Positions 1 through 6,731 of a DNA stretch of 13,662 nt are shown here, one piece after another. The stretch comes from Pollutimonas sp036675955 (GTDB taxonomy: Bacteria > Pseudomonadota > Gammaproteobacteria > Burkholderiales > Burkholderiaceae_B). Under the pieces are notes generated by a model. The model saw only the letters and a list, made by a program, of their open reading frames with translations. It did not search any database and was not told the origin of the DNA. The position numbers were made by a program, and so were the translations under genes. The stretch covers positions 1 through 13,662 of the forward strand of contig JAKFDW010000019.1 in assembly GCA_036675955.1 (NCBI GenBank), read 5' to 3'. The number at the start of each line of letters is the position of its first letter. Positions within the stretch are counted from its first letter, which is position 1.

Positions 1-116
1 CTTGCTATCGGCGCATGTTGCGCCATCAACTGAGTGGCCCATTTCTAAGCACACGCAGCTTGGCGTTTAGATGCAGGTTAGGCGGAGACGCGACGGCGTG
101 TATGCAACTTAAATCC
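1..116. other. Left-edge non-coding stretch, no gene seen
   Basis: This stretch lies downstream of the minus-strand decarboxylase stop. No coding frame with recognisable protein character is visible. The only structure is a short perfect inverted repeat at 10-24 (GGCGCA, 3-nt loop, TGCGCC). On the decarboxylase strand it is not followed by a T run, so it is at best a weak or Rho-assisted transcript end. What lies beyond the window edge is unknown. Confidence 0.5.
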
Positions 117-2870
117 CTATGGGGACGAGGGACTCTCTATAGCCGACGGAGTGATCAGCTTGATCCCCCGCGCTGCGTTATAGCCGTGAATCTCCTTCAC
201 ATCGAGCTTACGCATGAACCCGATTGTATCGGCGTCGATAATCTGGCCGGGTACCATGATGGGGAAGCCCGGCGGATATGGGATGACGAAGTTCGCAGAT
301 ACCAGCTCAGGACCGTTTAATAACCGATCGTCGAGCGCGGGACTTGTTAACGGTAGGTACTCGCATTCTTCCTCTTTATACGCGGCGAAGAACGCGGTAC
401 GCATATTGCCTTCGCTCGTAGTGCTGGCGGGATTGTCGCGGTAGCCGTCGTGGAAGCGGCTGAAGTTGGGCAAGCTTGGAACATCCTCCATCAAGCTTTT
501 GACCCTGGCCGCGAAGGCTGTCCGGCCGGGTTCACCCTCTTGCCTGAGCCGGGTGTCGATTTTTTTTGAAATATCTAGCAGCACCTTGATGAGCGCAGCG
601 ACGTCACTGCGTGTGTTATTGATATTGCTTTGCAATAACGCACTGTTGCGGGAAGTTTTGTTCACCTGGATGTTATACGTGGAAGCCAATAGATTTTTGA
701 AAGCCGTGCCATCGTAGCCGGCCGTGCCGCAAACCAGCGTCAATCGCGTCGGATCCAGGCAAAACTCATCATCCTTCAAGGCCTTCACGGCGGTCAGCCA
801 GTTCGTTCCGGGTACCAGAAAGTCGACGAAACCGGAGCTACGAAACTCCTCGGGAACCATTTTGTCCGCGCCCAGCACGCTAAAGTACTTGGAGATCACA
901 GGATGCTGGGCTATCTCGCGTCGGATGCTCAAGGCGACCTCAATCGCGCGCATGACCAGCTCATAGCCCTCAAGCTCCATCTGGCGACGAGCGACATCCA
1001 GCGACGCGATGATCTGCGCATTCGGCGATGTCGACGCGTGAATGAAGACCGCTTCATGGAAAGCGGAGACGTGATGGTCGTAGTCCTCGTCTCGAACGGC
1101 TACGATGGACCCTTGCCGCAGGCTCGACATCGATTTATGGACGGAATTGGTCTCATAAACGCGTATCCGCATTGCTCGTGGATCGGGCACTAGCTGTCGC
1201 TCAAGCAACCGTGCGTCTTTTGGGTCCAATTCCTCTCCGAGGTCCTGGGCCTGAGCTTCCCACGCCTCGATGGCGGCCGGATCGTCGCGCCACTGCTCCA
1301 GCGCCGCAGCCGCGCCCATTGCAGTACGTGGCCGTAGAAACGGTGACCAGCGAGCGAAGCCGAACCAGGCCTCGTCCCAGAGAAAGATTAGATCCGGCTT
1401 GATGGCCAGGCATTCGGCCATCACCCTGCGGGTGTTATAGATATGCCCATCGAATGTGCAATTGGTCAACGTGACCATGGAGACCTTGTCCAATCTCCCC
1501 TCGGCCTTCAGGTCCAGCAACGCCTGCTTGATGGTGCGCAGCGGAACAGCCCCGTACATCGAGTACTCGGTCATCGGGAAGGCTTCCACATACAAGGGCT
1601 GGGCCCCGGATAGCACCATGCCATAGTGATGGGATTTATGGCAGTTACGATCCACGATGACAATATCGCCGGGCTTGGTCACTGCCTGGTAGACCATCTT
1701 GTTCGATGTGGAGGTTCCGTTGGTCACGAAAAAAACGTGATCCGCGCCCACCGCGCGTGCGAACTTTTCTTGTGCCAGTTTGATGTTGCCGGTCGGTTCC
1801 AGCATGCTGTCCAGGCCGCCAGTTGTGGCGGAGGTTTCGGCCAGAAACAAATTCAGACCGTAGAACTCGCCAAAATCGCGGATCCAGTTCGACTTGATGA
1901 TGGACTTGCCCCGTGCAATCGGGAGCGCATGAAAGGTGCTTATCGGCCGCGTGGCGTAGCGTTTGAGATTGTCGAAATGCGGCGTAGTCTGGCGGTCGCG
2001 CACCCCTTCAAGGATATTCAGGTGTACCTCCATGGGTTCTTCAGCCTCGTAGAATACCCGGCGGATCGCCGATGCCGCAGGGTCCCCCGCAAGACGCTCG
2101 ACCTCCCGATCTGTCAGCAAATAGATATCAAGTTCTGGTCGTATGTTTGCGATGAGACGGGCCAGCTTGACGCCGATTTGGTGCGAAGCGTCTGCAAAGG
2201 AGGCCAGTTGCTGGTAAACCTTCAAGAAGGTGTGCAGCAGCGGCGTATCATGCTTCGACGAAATTGGTATGCCGTCATAGATGACGACCGCCTCGAGCTT
2301 ACCGTTGAGTATTGTGGCCAGCAGGGCATCCTCGAAACTTTCCACCAAGACTGGTTCGTAAATCAAACCGTCGTCGGGCTGACGCAACTGACGGATTTCC
2401 TGGCATAAGCCAGCCGAGCGCGCCACTGATATGGGATGCACGAACAGCGCTTCAAAGTACGGACGCCGCGGCGCGCCGGCGCCCAAGCCTGGCGGCAAGC
2501 GGTCCTGGCCGTCCGACGACATCTCGTCGGAGGATTCCCACTCCCCGCTATCGTAGCGGTAGCTGCCCGACAGCAGCGCGTTGCTTATCCGAACGATCAG
2601 GCGTGCCGTGCCCATCGCATCGCCCTCTGCAATGCGATCATCCAACGCGCGTAGCAGTTGGGCCCCCGGATAGGCGAAATAGTTTTCTAGGGGGCGTAAT
2701 CTGGCCAGCGCTTCTTTCACTGGTGCGCCCGCTAATCCACTGTTCCCGCTCCGTGCTTCGGCCGACCATGCCTGGGCCTTGGCATTCAGGTCTCGCCACC
2801 AATCCAGCCTCGCGGCCGAGTTCGAAAACAGATGGTCCAGATGTTGACTTCCGTTCGCTTCGCTTGTCAT
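117..2870 (-). CDS. Orn/Lys/Arg-family PLP-dependent decarboxylase, enlarged (917 aa)
   Basis: This is a fold-type I PLP enzyme of the Orn/Lys/Arg decarboxylase group, which removes the alpha-carboxyl of a basic amino acid, consuming a proton and releasing CO2 and an amine. Residues 1 to about 290 form an N-terminal region that includes a wing-like, receiver-like part. The PLP domain starts near residue 297. It shows the phosphate-loop-like GTSTSN (385-390), the cofactor-stacking His after NC (H411), the Asp of WDEAWFG (D499) that pairs with the pyridine nitrogen, and the Schiff-base Lys in SVHKS (K579). The C-terminal PYPPGFP...PGQ signature is also present. Known E. coli members are about 710-755 aa. 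The excess here comes from the long N-terminus and an extra segment between D499 and K579. The start ATG has GAGGG at 2878-2882, seven bases upstream. It is third in line after aspD and aspT, 78 bp behind aspT. The substrate cannot be told from sequence: lysine, ornithine, arginine or something else. The family call is firm; the specificity is not. Confidence 0.9.
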   Translation of the reverse strand: MTSEANGSQHLDHLFSNSAARLDWWRDLNAKAQAWSAEARSGNSGLAGAPVKEALARLRPLENYFAYPGAQLLRALDDRIAEGDAMGTARLIVRISNALLSGSYRYDSGEWESSDEMSSDGQDRLPPGLGAGAPRRPYFEALFVHPISVARSAGLCQEIRQLRQPDDGLIYEPVLVESFEDALLATILNGKLEAVVIYDGIPISSKHDTPLLHTFLKVYQQLASFADASHQIGVKLARLIANIRPELDIYLLTDREVERLAGDPAASAIRRVFYEAEEPMEVHLNILEGVRDRQTTPHFDNLKRYATRPISTFHALPIARGKSIIKSNWIRDFGEFYGLNLFLAETSATTGGLDSMLEPTGNIKLAQEKFARAVGADHVFFVTNGTSTSNKMVYQAVTKPGDIVIVDRNCHKSHHYGMVLSGAQPLYVEAFPMTEYSMYGAVPLRTIKQALLDLKAEGRLDKVSMVTLTNCTFDGHIYNTRRVMAECLAIKPDLIFLWDEAWFGFARWSPFLRPRTAMGAAAALEQWRDDPAAIEAWEAQAQDLGEELDPKDARLLERQLVPDPRAMRIRVYETNSVHKSMSSLRQGSIVAVRDEDYDHHVSAFHEAVFIHASTSPNAQIIASLDVARRQMELEGYELVMRAIEVALSIRREIAQHPVISKYFSVLGADKMVPEEFRSSGFVDFLVPGTNWLTAVKALKDDEFCLDPTRLTLVCGTAGYDGTAFKNLLASTYNIQVNKTSRNSALLQSNINNTRSDVAALIKVLLDISKKIDTRLRQEGEPGRTAFAARVKSLMEDVPSLPNFSRFHDGYRDNPASTTSEGNMRTAFFAAYKEEECEYLPLTSPALDDRLLNGPELVSANFVIPYPPGFPIMVPGQIIDADTIGFMRKLDVKEIHGYNAARGIKLITPSAIESPSSP

Positions 2871-2901
2871 GGTGCCGCCCTCTATTACAGTAAGGCTATG
2901 C

Positions 2902-2921
2902 CCGCGGGACTACGCCCGCAG
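2902..2921 (-). other. Intercistronic hairpin between aspT and the decarboxylase gene
   Basis: Within the 78-bp gap, GCGGG (2904-2908) pairs with CCCGC (2915-2919) around a 6-nt loop. On the minus-strand RNA the stem extends by one G-U and one C-G pair to 7 bp. No T run follows, so it is probably not an intrinsic terminator. It could stabilise an upstream 3' end or modulate readthrough into the decarboxylase gene. This function is inference. Confidence 0.4.
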
Positions 2922-2948
2922 TGCAAACCTGTAGGCATGGTACGAGCT

Positions 2949-4640
2949 CTAAGAAAGAATCATGATCACAACCATTCCCCAGATGGTCAGCAAGGTATTG
3001 CCTACAGCGTAAGTCACCGTGTAGCCCAAGCCGGGAACCTGGCTTTTGGCCGCTTCGCAAACCATACCGAGAGCTGCAGTGGTAGTTCGGGCTCCGGCGC
3101 AAATACCGAGAATAAGTGCGGGGTGGAAGCGGAAAACATATTTGGCCAGTAACATGCCGGCGAAAAGCGGGACAGCGGTTGCGAACATACCCCATAGGAA
3201 GAGGCTGACTCCAAGCTCTTGCAGCCCGGCAATAAAGCCCGGACCGGCAGAAATTCCCACCACGGCAATGAATACATTGAGGCCAACGGAATTCATGAAC
3301 CAGAGCGTGGGTTCGGGGATGCGTCCGAACGTCGGATGGATGGCGCGGAACCAACCGAACACGATGCCGGCGATCAGTGCGCCGCCCGCCGTGGAAATGG
3401 TTATCGGGACGCCTCTGACATTTATTACGACTGAGCCGATCAGCGCGCCGACGGTGATGGCCAGCGAGACGAACGCAACATCGGTGACGGTGGTCGGCCG
3501 GTCCACGTAGCCGATTTGCTTGGCCGTAGCATTTATATCCTGCGTTCGCCCTACCACGGTAATGACGTCGCCTCGATACAACTGGGTTTTCGGCAATATG
3601 GGAATGCGGGTCTCGGTCGGTCCACGCCGTATCTGCTTCAGGAACACTCCACGGGCGCCGGGCGAGCGTGCGAGCTCCTCGAGCCGCTTGCCGTCCACCT
3701 CCTTGTTTGAGATGTATATATCGACGCCTTCGGTTTTTATATCGAGCAGCTCAGCATCTTCAACTTCCCGGCCACTGGGTCCAAGCCGTGCAATCAGTTG
3801 CTCGCGCTTGCCGCCTATAGCAACTATGTCGCCGCTTTCAATGAGGGTGTTGCGGTCGGCCTCGATAATCGTACCGTCCCTACGGATCCGCTCGACAAAG
3901 GCGCGAACGCCTTCTTCTGTCCCAGCCTCGATTTCTCCAACGGATTTTCCGATGAATGGGCTTTGCGGTGCCACGGAATAGGCTCTCACCTCGAACTCGT
4001 ACCATTGGGTCGCGCCGTCAGCCGCGCCACGGCTCGAGCCCAGCATCTGTTCGTATTCTTTGCAAGCCGCGACGAGGTCAATGCCCAGCAGCTTCGGACC
4101 GATCTGCGCAAGAATTATTGCGGAGCCCACCGTACCGAAGATATAGGTCACCGCATAGGCGATGGGCATGGCGTCCAGGAGCGCCTGAGTTTCTTCGGCC
4201 GAGCGTCCCAGGCGGTTGATTGCATCGGTCGCTAAACCCATCGAGGCTGAAATGGTCTGCGATCCCGCGAACAACCCGGCGGCTGAGCCCAGGTCGTAGC
4301 CGGCCAACATGGCGGCGACCACCGCGGCACCAAGAGAGAACAGCGCCATGATGACGGCAAATAGCGCCTGGGGCAGGCCGTCTTTGGCGATACCGCGTAC
4401 GAACTGAGGCCCGACGCCATACCCCACTGCAAACAGAAACATCAGGAAGAAGACCGACTTCACATTTGGCGATATCTTGACCCCCAGAATGCCGAGTACG
4501 ATGGCGACCAGCAATGTCGAAGTCACCGCTCCGAGGCTGAATCCTTTGAAGCTCTTTCCGCCAATCCAGTAGCCGATGCCCAACGCCAGGAAGATGGCTA
4601 TCTCCGGATAGGCCTTGAGTGTAGAAACGAACCAAGTCAT
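2949..4640 (-). CDS. aspT: Aspartate:alanine antiporter, AspT family
   Basis: This inner-membrane secondary transporter of the AspT/YidE-YbjL family exchanges external aspartate for internal alanine. Because the aspartate monoanion enters and neutral alanine leaves, exchange is electrogenic, and with AspD it builds a proton motive force. The 563-residue protein has the expected plan: about five hydrophobic segments in residues 10-190, a hydrophilic centre of two TrkA-C (RCK_C-like) domains at about 218-290 and 295-375, then a second hydrophobic half (about 385-563). Glycine-rich helix stretches occur in both halves, for example AGLFAGSQTIS near 121-131 and GICAGARTT near 512-520. Length is close to the roughly 540-565 aa known for the family. 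The start ATG has a strong AAGGAG at 4647-4652, six bases upstream. It lies 57 bp after aspD on the same strand, matching the known aspD-aspT operon arrangement. Adjacency to aspD makes aspartate/alanine the most likely substrates. Confidence 0.92.
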   Translation of the reverse strand: MTWFVSTLKAYPEIAIFLALGIGYWIGGKSFKGFSLGAVTSTLLVAIVLGILGVKISPNVKSVFFLMFLFAVGYGVGPQFVRGIAKDGLPQALFAVIMALFSLGAAVVAAMLAGYDLGSAAGLFAGSQTISASMGLATDAINRLGRSAEETQALLDAMPIAYAVTYIFGTVGSAIILAQIGPKLLGIDLVAACKEYEQMLGSSRGAADGATQWYEFEVRAYSVAPQSPFIGKSVGEIEAGTEEGVRAFVERIRRDGTIIEADRNTLIESGDIVAIGGKREQLIARLGPSGREVEDAELLDIKTEGVDIYISNKEVDGKRLEELARSPGARGVFLKQIRRGPTETRIPILPKTQLYRGDVITVVGRTQDINATAKQIGYVDRPTTVTDVAFVSLAITVGALIGSVVINVRGVPITISTAGGALIAGIVFGWFRAIHPTFGRIPEPTLWFMNSVGLNVFIAVVGISAGPGFIAGLQELGVSLFLWGMFATAVPLFAGMLLAKYVFRFHPALILGICAGARTTTAALGMVCEAAKSQVPGLGYTVTYAVGNTLLTIWGMVVIMILS

Positions 4641-4697
4641 GACCTTCTCCTTATTGGGTCAGGCGATTGAAGGTGTACCGTTGGGGCGTGCCCGCTT

Positions 4698-6308
4698 CTA
4701 ACTCTTTTCGGCGTCCTTGCCGCCAATTTGCCGATAGCGCTCGAGATACTCGTCCCGCATTTCGCGTACGCAGCGGCCGATCTTTACGTAATCTTCTTCA
4801 TTAAGATTGGCCAGTGACACGCGACCGGACGGATGGATTGTCCCGAAGCCCTTGCCAGGGAGCAGGACTACGCCCGCTTCCTCCGCCAACCTGAACAGCA
4901 GTTCGTGGGGCTGAATAGAGGCAAGCAACCATTTAACGAAATCGGCGCCGACCGCTCGGCTCATTTGCTCGACATCCAGCAGCGTGTAGTAATCGACGAC
5001 GTTTTCATCCACAAGCTCCGGCGCTGCTCCCATGCCCCGATATAACGCTGCCTTGCGACGGCGTATCAGCCGCTTCATGGCATTCTTGTAGCTTTCAGCG
5101 GTGTCCATAAGCGTAAAGAGCGAGAACAGCACCATCTGCACCTGTTGCGGGGTAGACAGTCCAGCCGTGTGATTGAGTGCCACGGTGCGGCTGTCGGCAA
5201 CGATCCGGTCGATAAAGGGCAGTTTCTCGGGCTCGGTCGTGATCGACGCGTAGCGTTTATTCAGGCCGTCTCTTAGTTCTTGTGGGAGCTGCGCAATTTT
5301 TTCATCGAAGACGTTCGATTTATGGGCGGCAATAACGCCAAGGCGCCAGCCCGTGGCGCCGAAGTACTTCGAGTAGGAATACACCAGCAGCGTATTGTGC
5401 GGGCACATCGCAAACAGTGAAACAAAATTGTCGGCGAACGTGCCGTATACATCGTCGGTCAGGATGATGAGGTCTGGACGGTCCTTGACGATGCCAGCCA
5501 AATACTCCAGGCTTTCGTCGCTTACCCTAACTGAAGGTGGATTGCTGGGATTGACCAAAAAGAAGGCCTTGACCTTCGGATCGCGAAGTTTGTCGAGTTC
5601 CTTTGTCGAATACTGCCAGCCGCCGGCCGGATCCGCGTCGATGGACAGCTCGGTCAGGCCATATTCCGACAGCTCGGGGATTTCGATATATGGCGTGAAG
5701 ATGGGCTTGCCCAATGCGATGACATCACCGGTCTTGAGCAGATGGTTGGTTTTCATCGAATTGAAAAGGTAGGTCATTGCTGCAGTGCCACCCTCTACGG
5801 CATAAAGATCGAAGTCGCCGACGAAGGGATGTTCGCCGATCATCTCCTTTCGGATGTACTGCTTCACGATCTTTTCGGTGAGCCTGAGCATGCGGTCCGG
5901 GACGGGGTAGCTGCAGGCGAGAATGCCTTCACACATCTCGTAGATGAAGTCGCCACCGTCCAGCCCGAGCTGGTCCCGTACAAACGATACGGCACTGGAC
6001 AGAAACCTTACGCCGGGTACTTCGCGGTTGCTTCGGGCGAAGAGGTCAAAACGCTCTTCAATTCCGACGCGCCGGGGAAAACCGCCCACGCCTTCAGCCA
6101 GGTATGAAAATGACCGCTCTGATTCGATCATCGCAAATAAGCCCAGTTGCCAGAAGCCATGGCGAGGGATAGTTGCCAGGAAATTCGGGTTGCCCCGACC
6201 AGCGTTGAGCATCAGCCGATTAGCGTCACTACCGGCCAGTTGGATGAGTTCATCCTTTAGTTCGAAGGGAGAGAGGTCGGCCAAGTGAGATGTATTCCGG
6301 ACATTCAT
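4698..6308 (-). CDS. aspD: Aspartate 4-decarboxylase (L-aspartate beta-decarboxylase)
   Basis: This cytoplasmic PLP enzyme converts L-aspartate to L-alanine plus CO2. The family also has low aspartate aminotransferase activity. Numbered from the chosen start, the 536-residue protein shows the aspartate-aminotransferase-like active site: LNAGRGNP (R38 region), GGTAAM (173-178), NPSNPP (253-258), the Asp of TDDVY (D285) with Tyr288, the Schiff-base Lys in SYSKYFGATG (K314), R322, and a late Arg in SGRVSLAN that should bind the alpha-carboxylate. The Asp-to-Tyr and Lys-to-Arg spacings (3 and 8) match those of aspartate aminotransferase. I chose the ATG at 6308 because AGGAG lies at 6316-6320, seven bases upstream, and because the resulting length fits known AspD proteins of about 530 aa. 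The frame stays open upstream to 6614, but that extension has no family-like sequence. Downstream aspT supplies substrate and exports product. The name asdA is a synonym. Confidence 0.95.
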   Translation of the reverse strand: MNVRNTSHLADLSPFELKDELIQLAGSDANRLMLNAGRGNPNFLATIPRHGFWQLGLFAMIESERSFSYLAEGVGGFPRRVGIEERFDLFARSNREVPGVRFLSSAVSFVRDQLGLDGGDFIYEMCEGILACSYPVPDRMLRLTEKIVKQYIRKEMIGEHPFVGDFDLYAVEGGTAAMTYLFNSMKTNHLLKTGDVIALGKPIFTPYIEIPELSEYGLTELSIDADPAGGWQYSTKELDKLRDPKVKAFFLVNPSNPPSVRVSDESLEYLAGIVKDRPDLIILTDDVYGTFADNFVSLFAMCPHNTLLVYSYSKYFGATGWRLGVIAAHKSNVFDEKIAQLPQELRDGLNKRYASITTEPEKLPFIDRIVADSRTVALNHTAGLSTPQQVQMVLFSLFTLMDTAESYKNAMKRLIRRRKAALYRGMGAAPELVDENVVDYYTLLDVEQMSRAVGADFVKWLLASIQPHELLFRLAEEAGVVLLPGKGFGTIHPSGRVSLANLNEEDYVKIGRCVREMRDEYLERYRQIGGKDAEKS

Positions 6309-6731
6309 TGCACTTCTCCTGCTAGAAGAGGGTACGAAAGCGGTGGCAATAGTTCTCGTGGCGGATACTTGCGGCGGGCCATCTGTAGAGGCTGCCTGGC
6401 ATGCGGCCATACTGCTGCGGAAGTACATCCCTTTATGTGCACCTAATTGGTGGACGGCAGTACTGCCGGAGTTTATCGTGGAAAAAATCCAGCGCACATC
6501 CGCCATTCGGATTAGTCCTTTTGACCGATCAAGACGCATACGGGCGGCATCAAGGCTATGCTGACGACCGATACCCAAAAAACGGTTGCAGGGTCGAGCC
6601 GGCAAATACTCCAATCGGATGTTCCAATTGAAAGTGACCGGCCGCCAGGAGCAGCGCTCACATTAATAAGTTTCGCAGGTGATTGAAGACCACCTTGATT
6701 CTGTCTTGCACCGTGTAGTTATCCGGTACTT
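6309..6731. other. Long non-coding regulatory gap upstream of aspD
   Basis: This gap separates aspD from the end of the TAXI lipoprotein gene; both genes are on the minus strand. No convincing gene is seen on either strand. It holds the aspD ribosome binding site, a perfect 14-bp palindrome (6455-6468), a weaker dyad TTGA-N4-TCAA (6521-6532), a direct repeat of TCCAAT (6610-6615 and 6623-6628), and a small inverted repeat AGGTG/CACCT (6677-6695) just past the TAXI stop codon. I could not find a convincing sigma-70 or sigma-54 promoter by eye. The length and dyads suggest that aspD-aspT-decarboxylase is transcribed separately from gltS-TAXI. Confidence 0.6.
6455..6468. promoter_or_regulatory. 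Perfect 14-bp palindrome upstream of aspD, candidate operator
   Basis: CGGCAGTACTGCCG reads identically on both strands and lies about 147 bp upstream of the aspD start codon. A perfect 14-bp dyad in a non-coding gap is typical of a binding site for a dimeric regulator. No regulator gene is in the window, so the binding protein is unknown. The symmetry is seen directly; the operator role is inferred. Confidence 0.45.

Noticed and set aside
10..24. GGCGCA/TGCGCC hairpin as a rho-independent terminator of the decarboxylase gene
   Set aside because: The stem is only 6 bp, more than 90 bases past the stop codon, and lacks a T run on the relevant strand.
1626..2408. 260-aa open frame on the plus strand
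   Set aside because: It is antisense to the decarboxylase gene, whose PLP motifs are unmistakable; the plus-strand translation has no recognisable motif.
6343..6564. 73-aa plus-strand frame in the gap upstream of aspD as a small gene
   Set aside because: No ribosome binding site or family-like sequence; it runs against all neighbouring transcription and covers the 14-bp palindrome.
6482..6581. T6 tracts on the minus strand (near 6482-6487 and 6576-6581) as terminators of the gltS-TAXI transcript
   Set aside because: Neither is preceded by a stable stem; the best pairing seen is only about three base pairs.
6309..6614. N-terminal extension of AspD to a 638-aa protein
   Set aside because: The extra 102 residues do not resemble the AspD family, the strong AGGAG at 6316-6320 fits the ATG at 6308, and 536 aa matches the family length.
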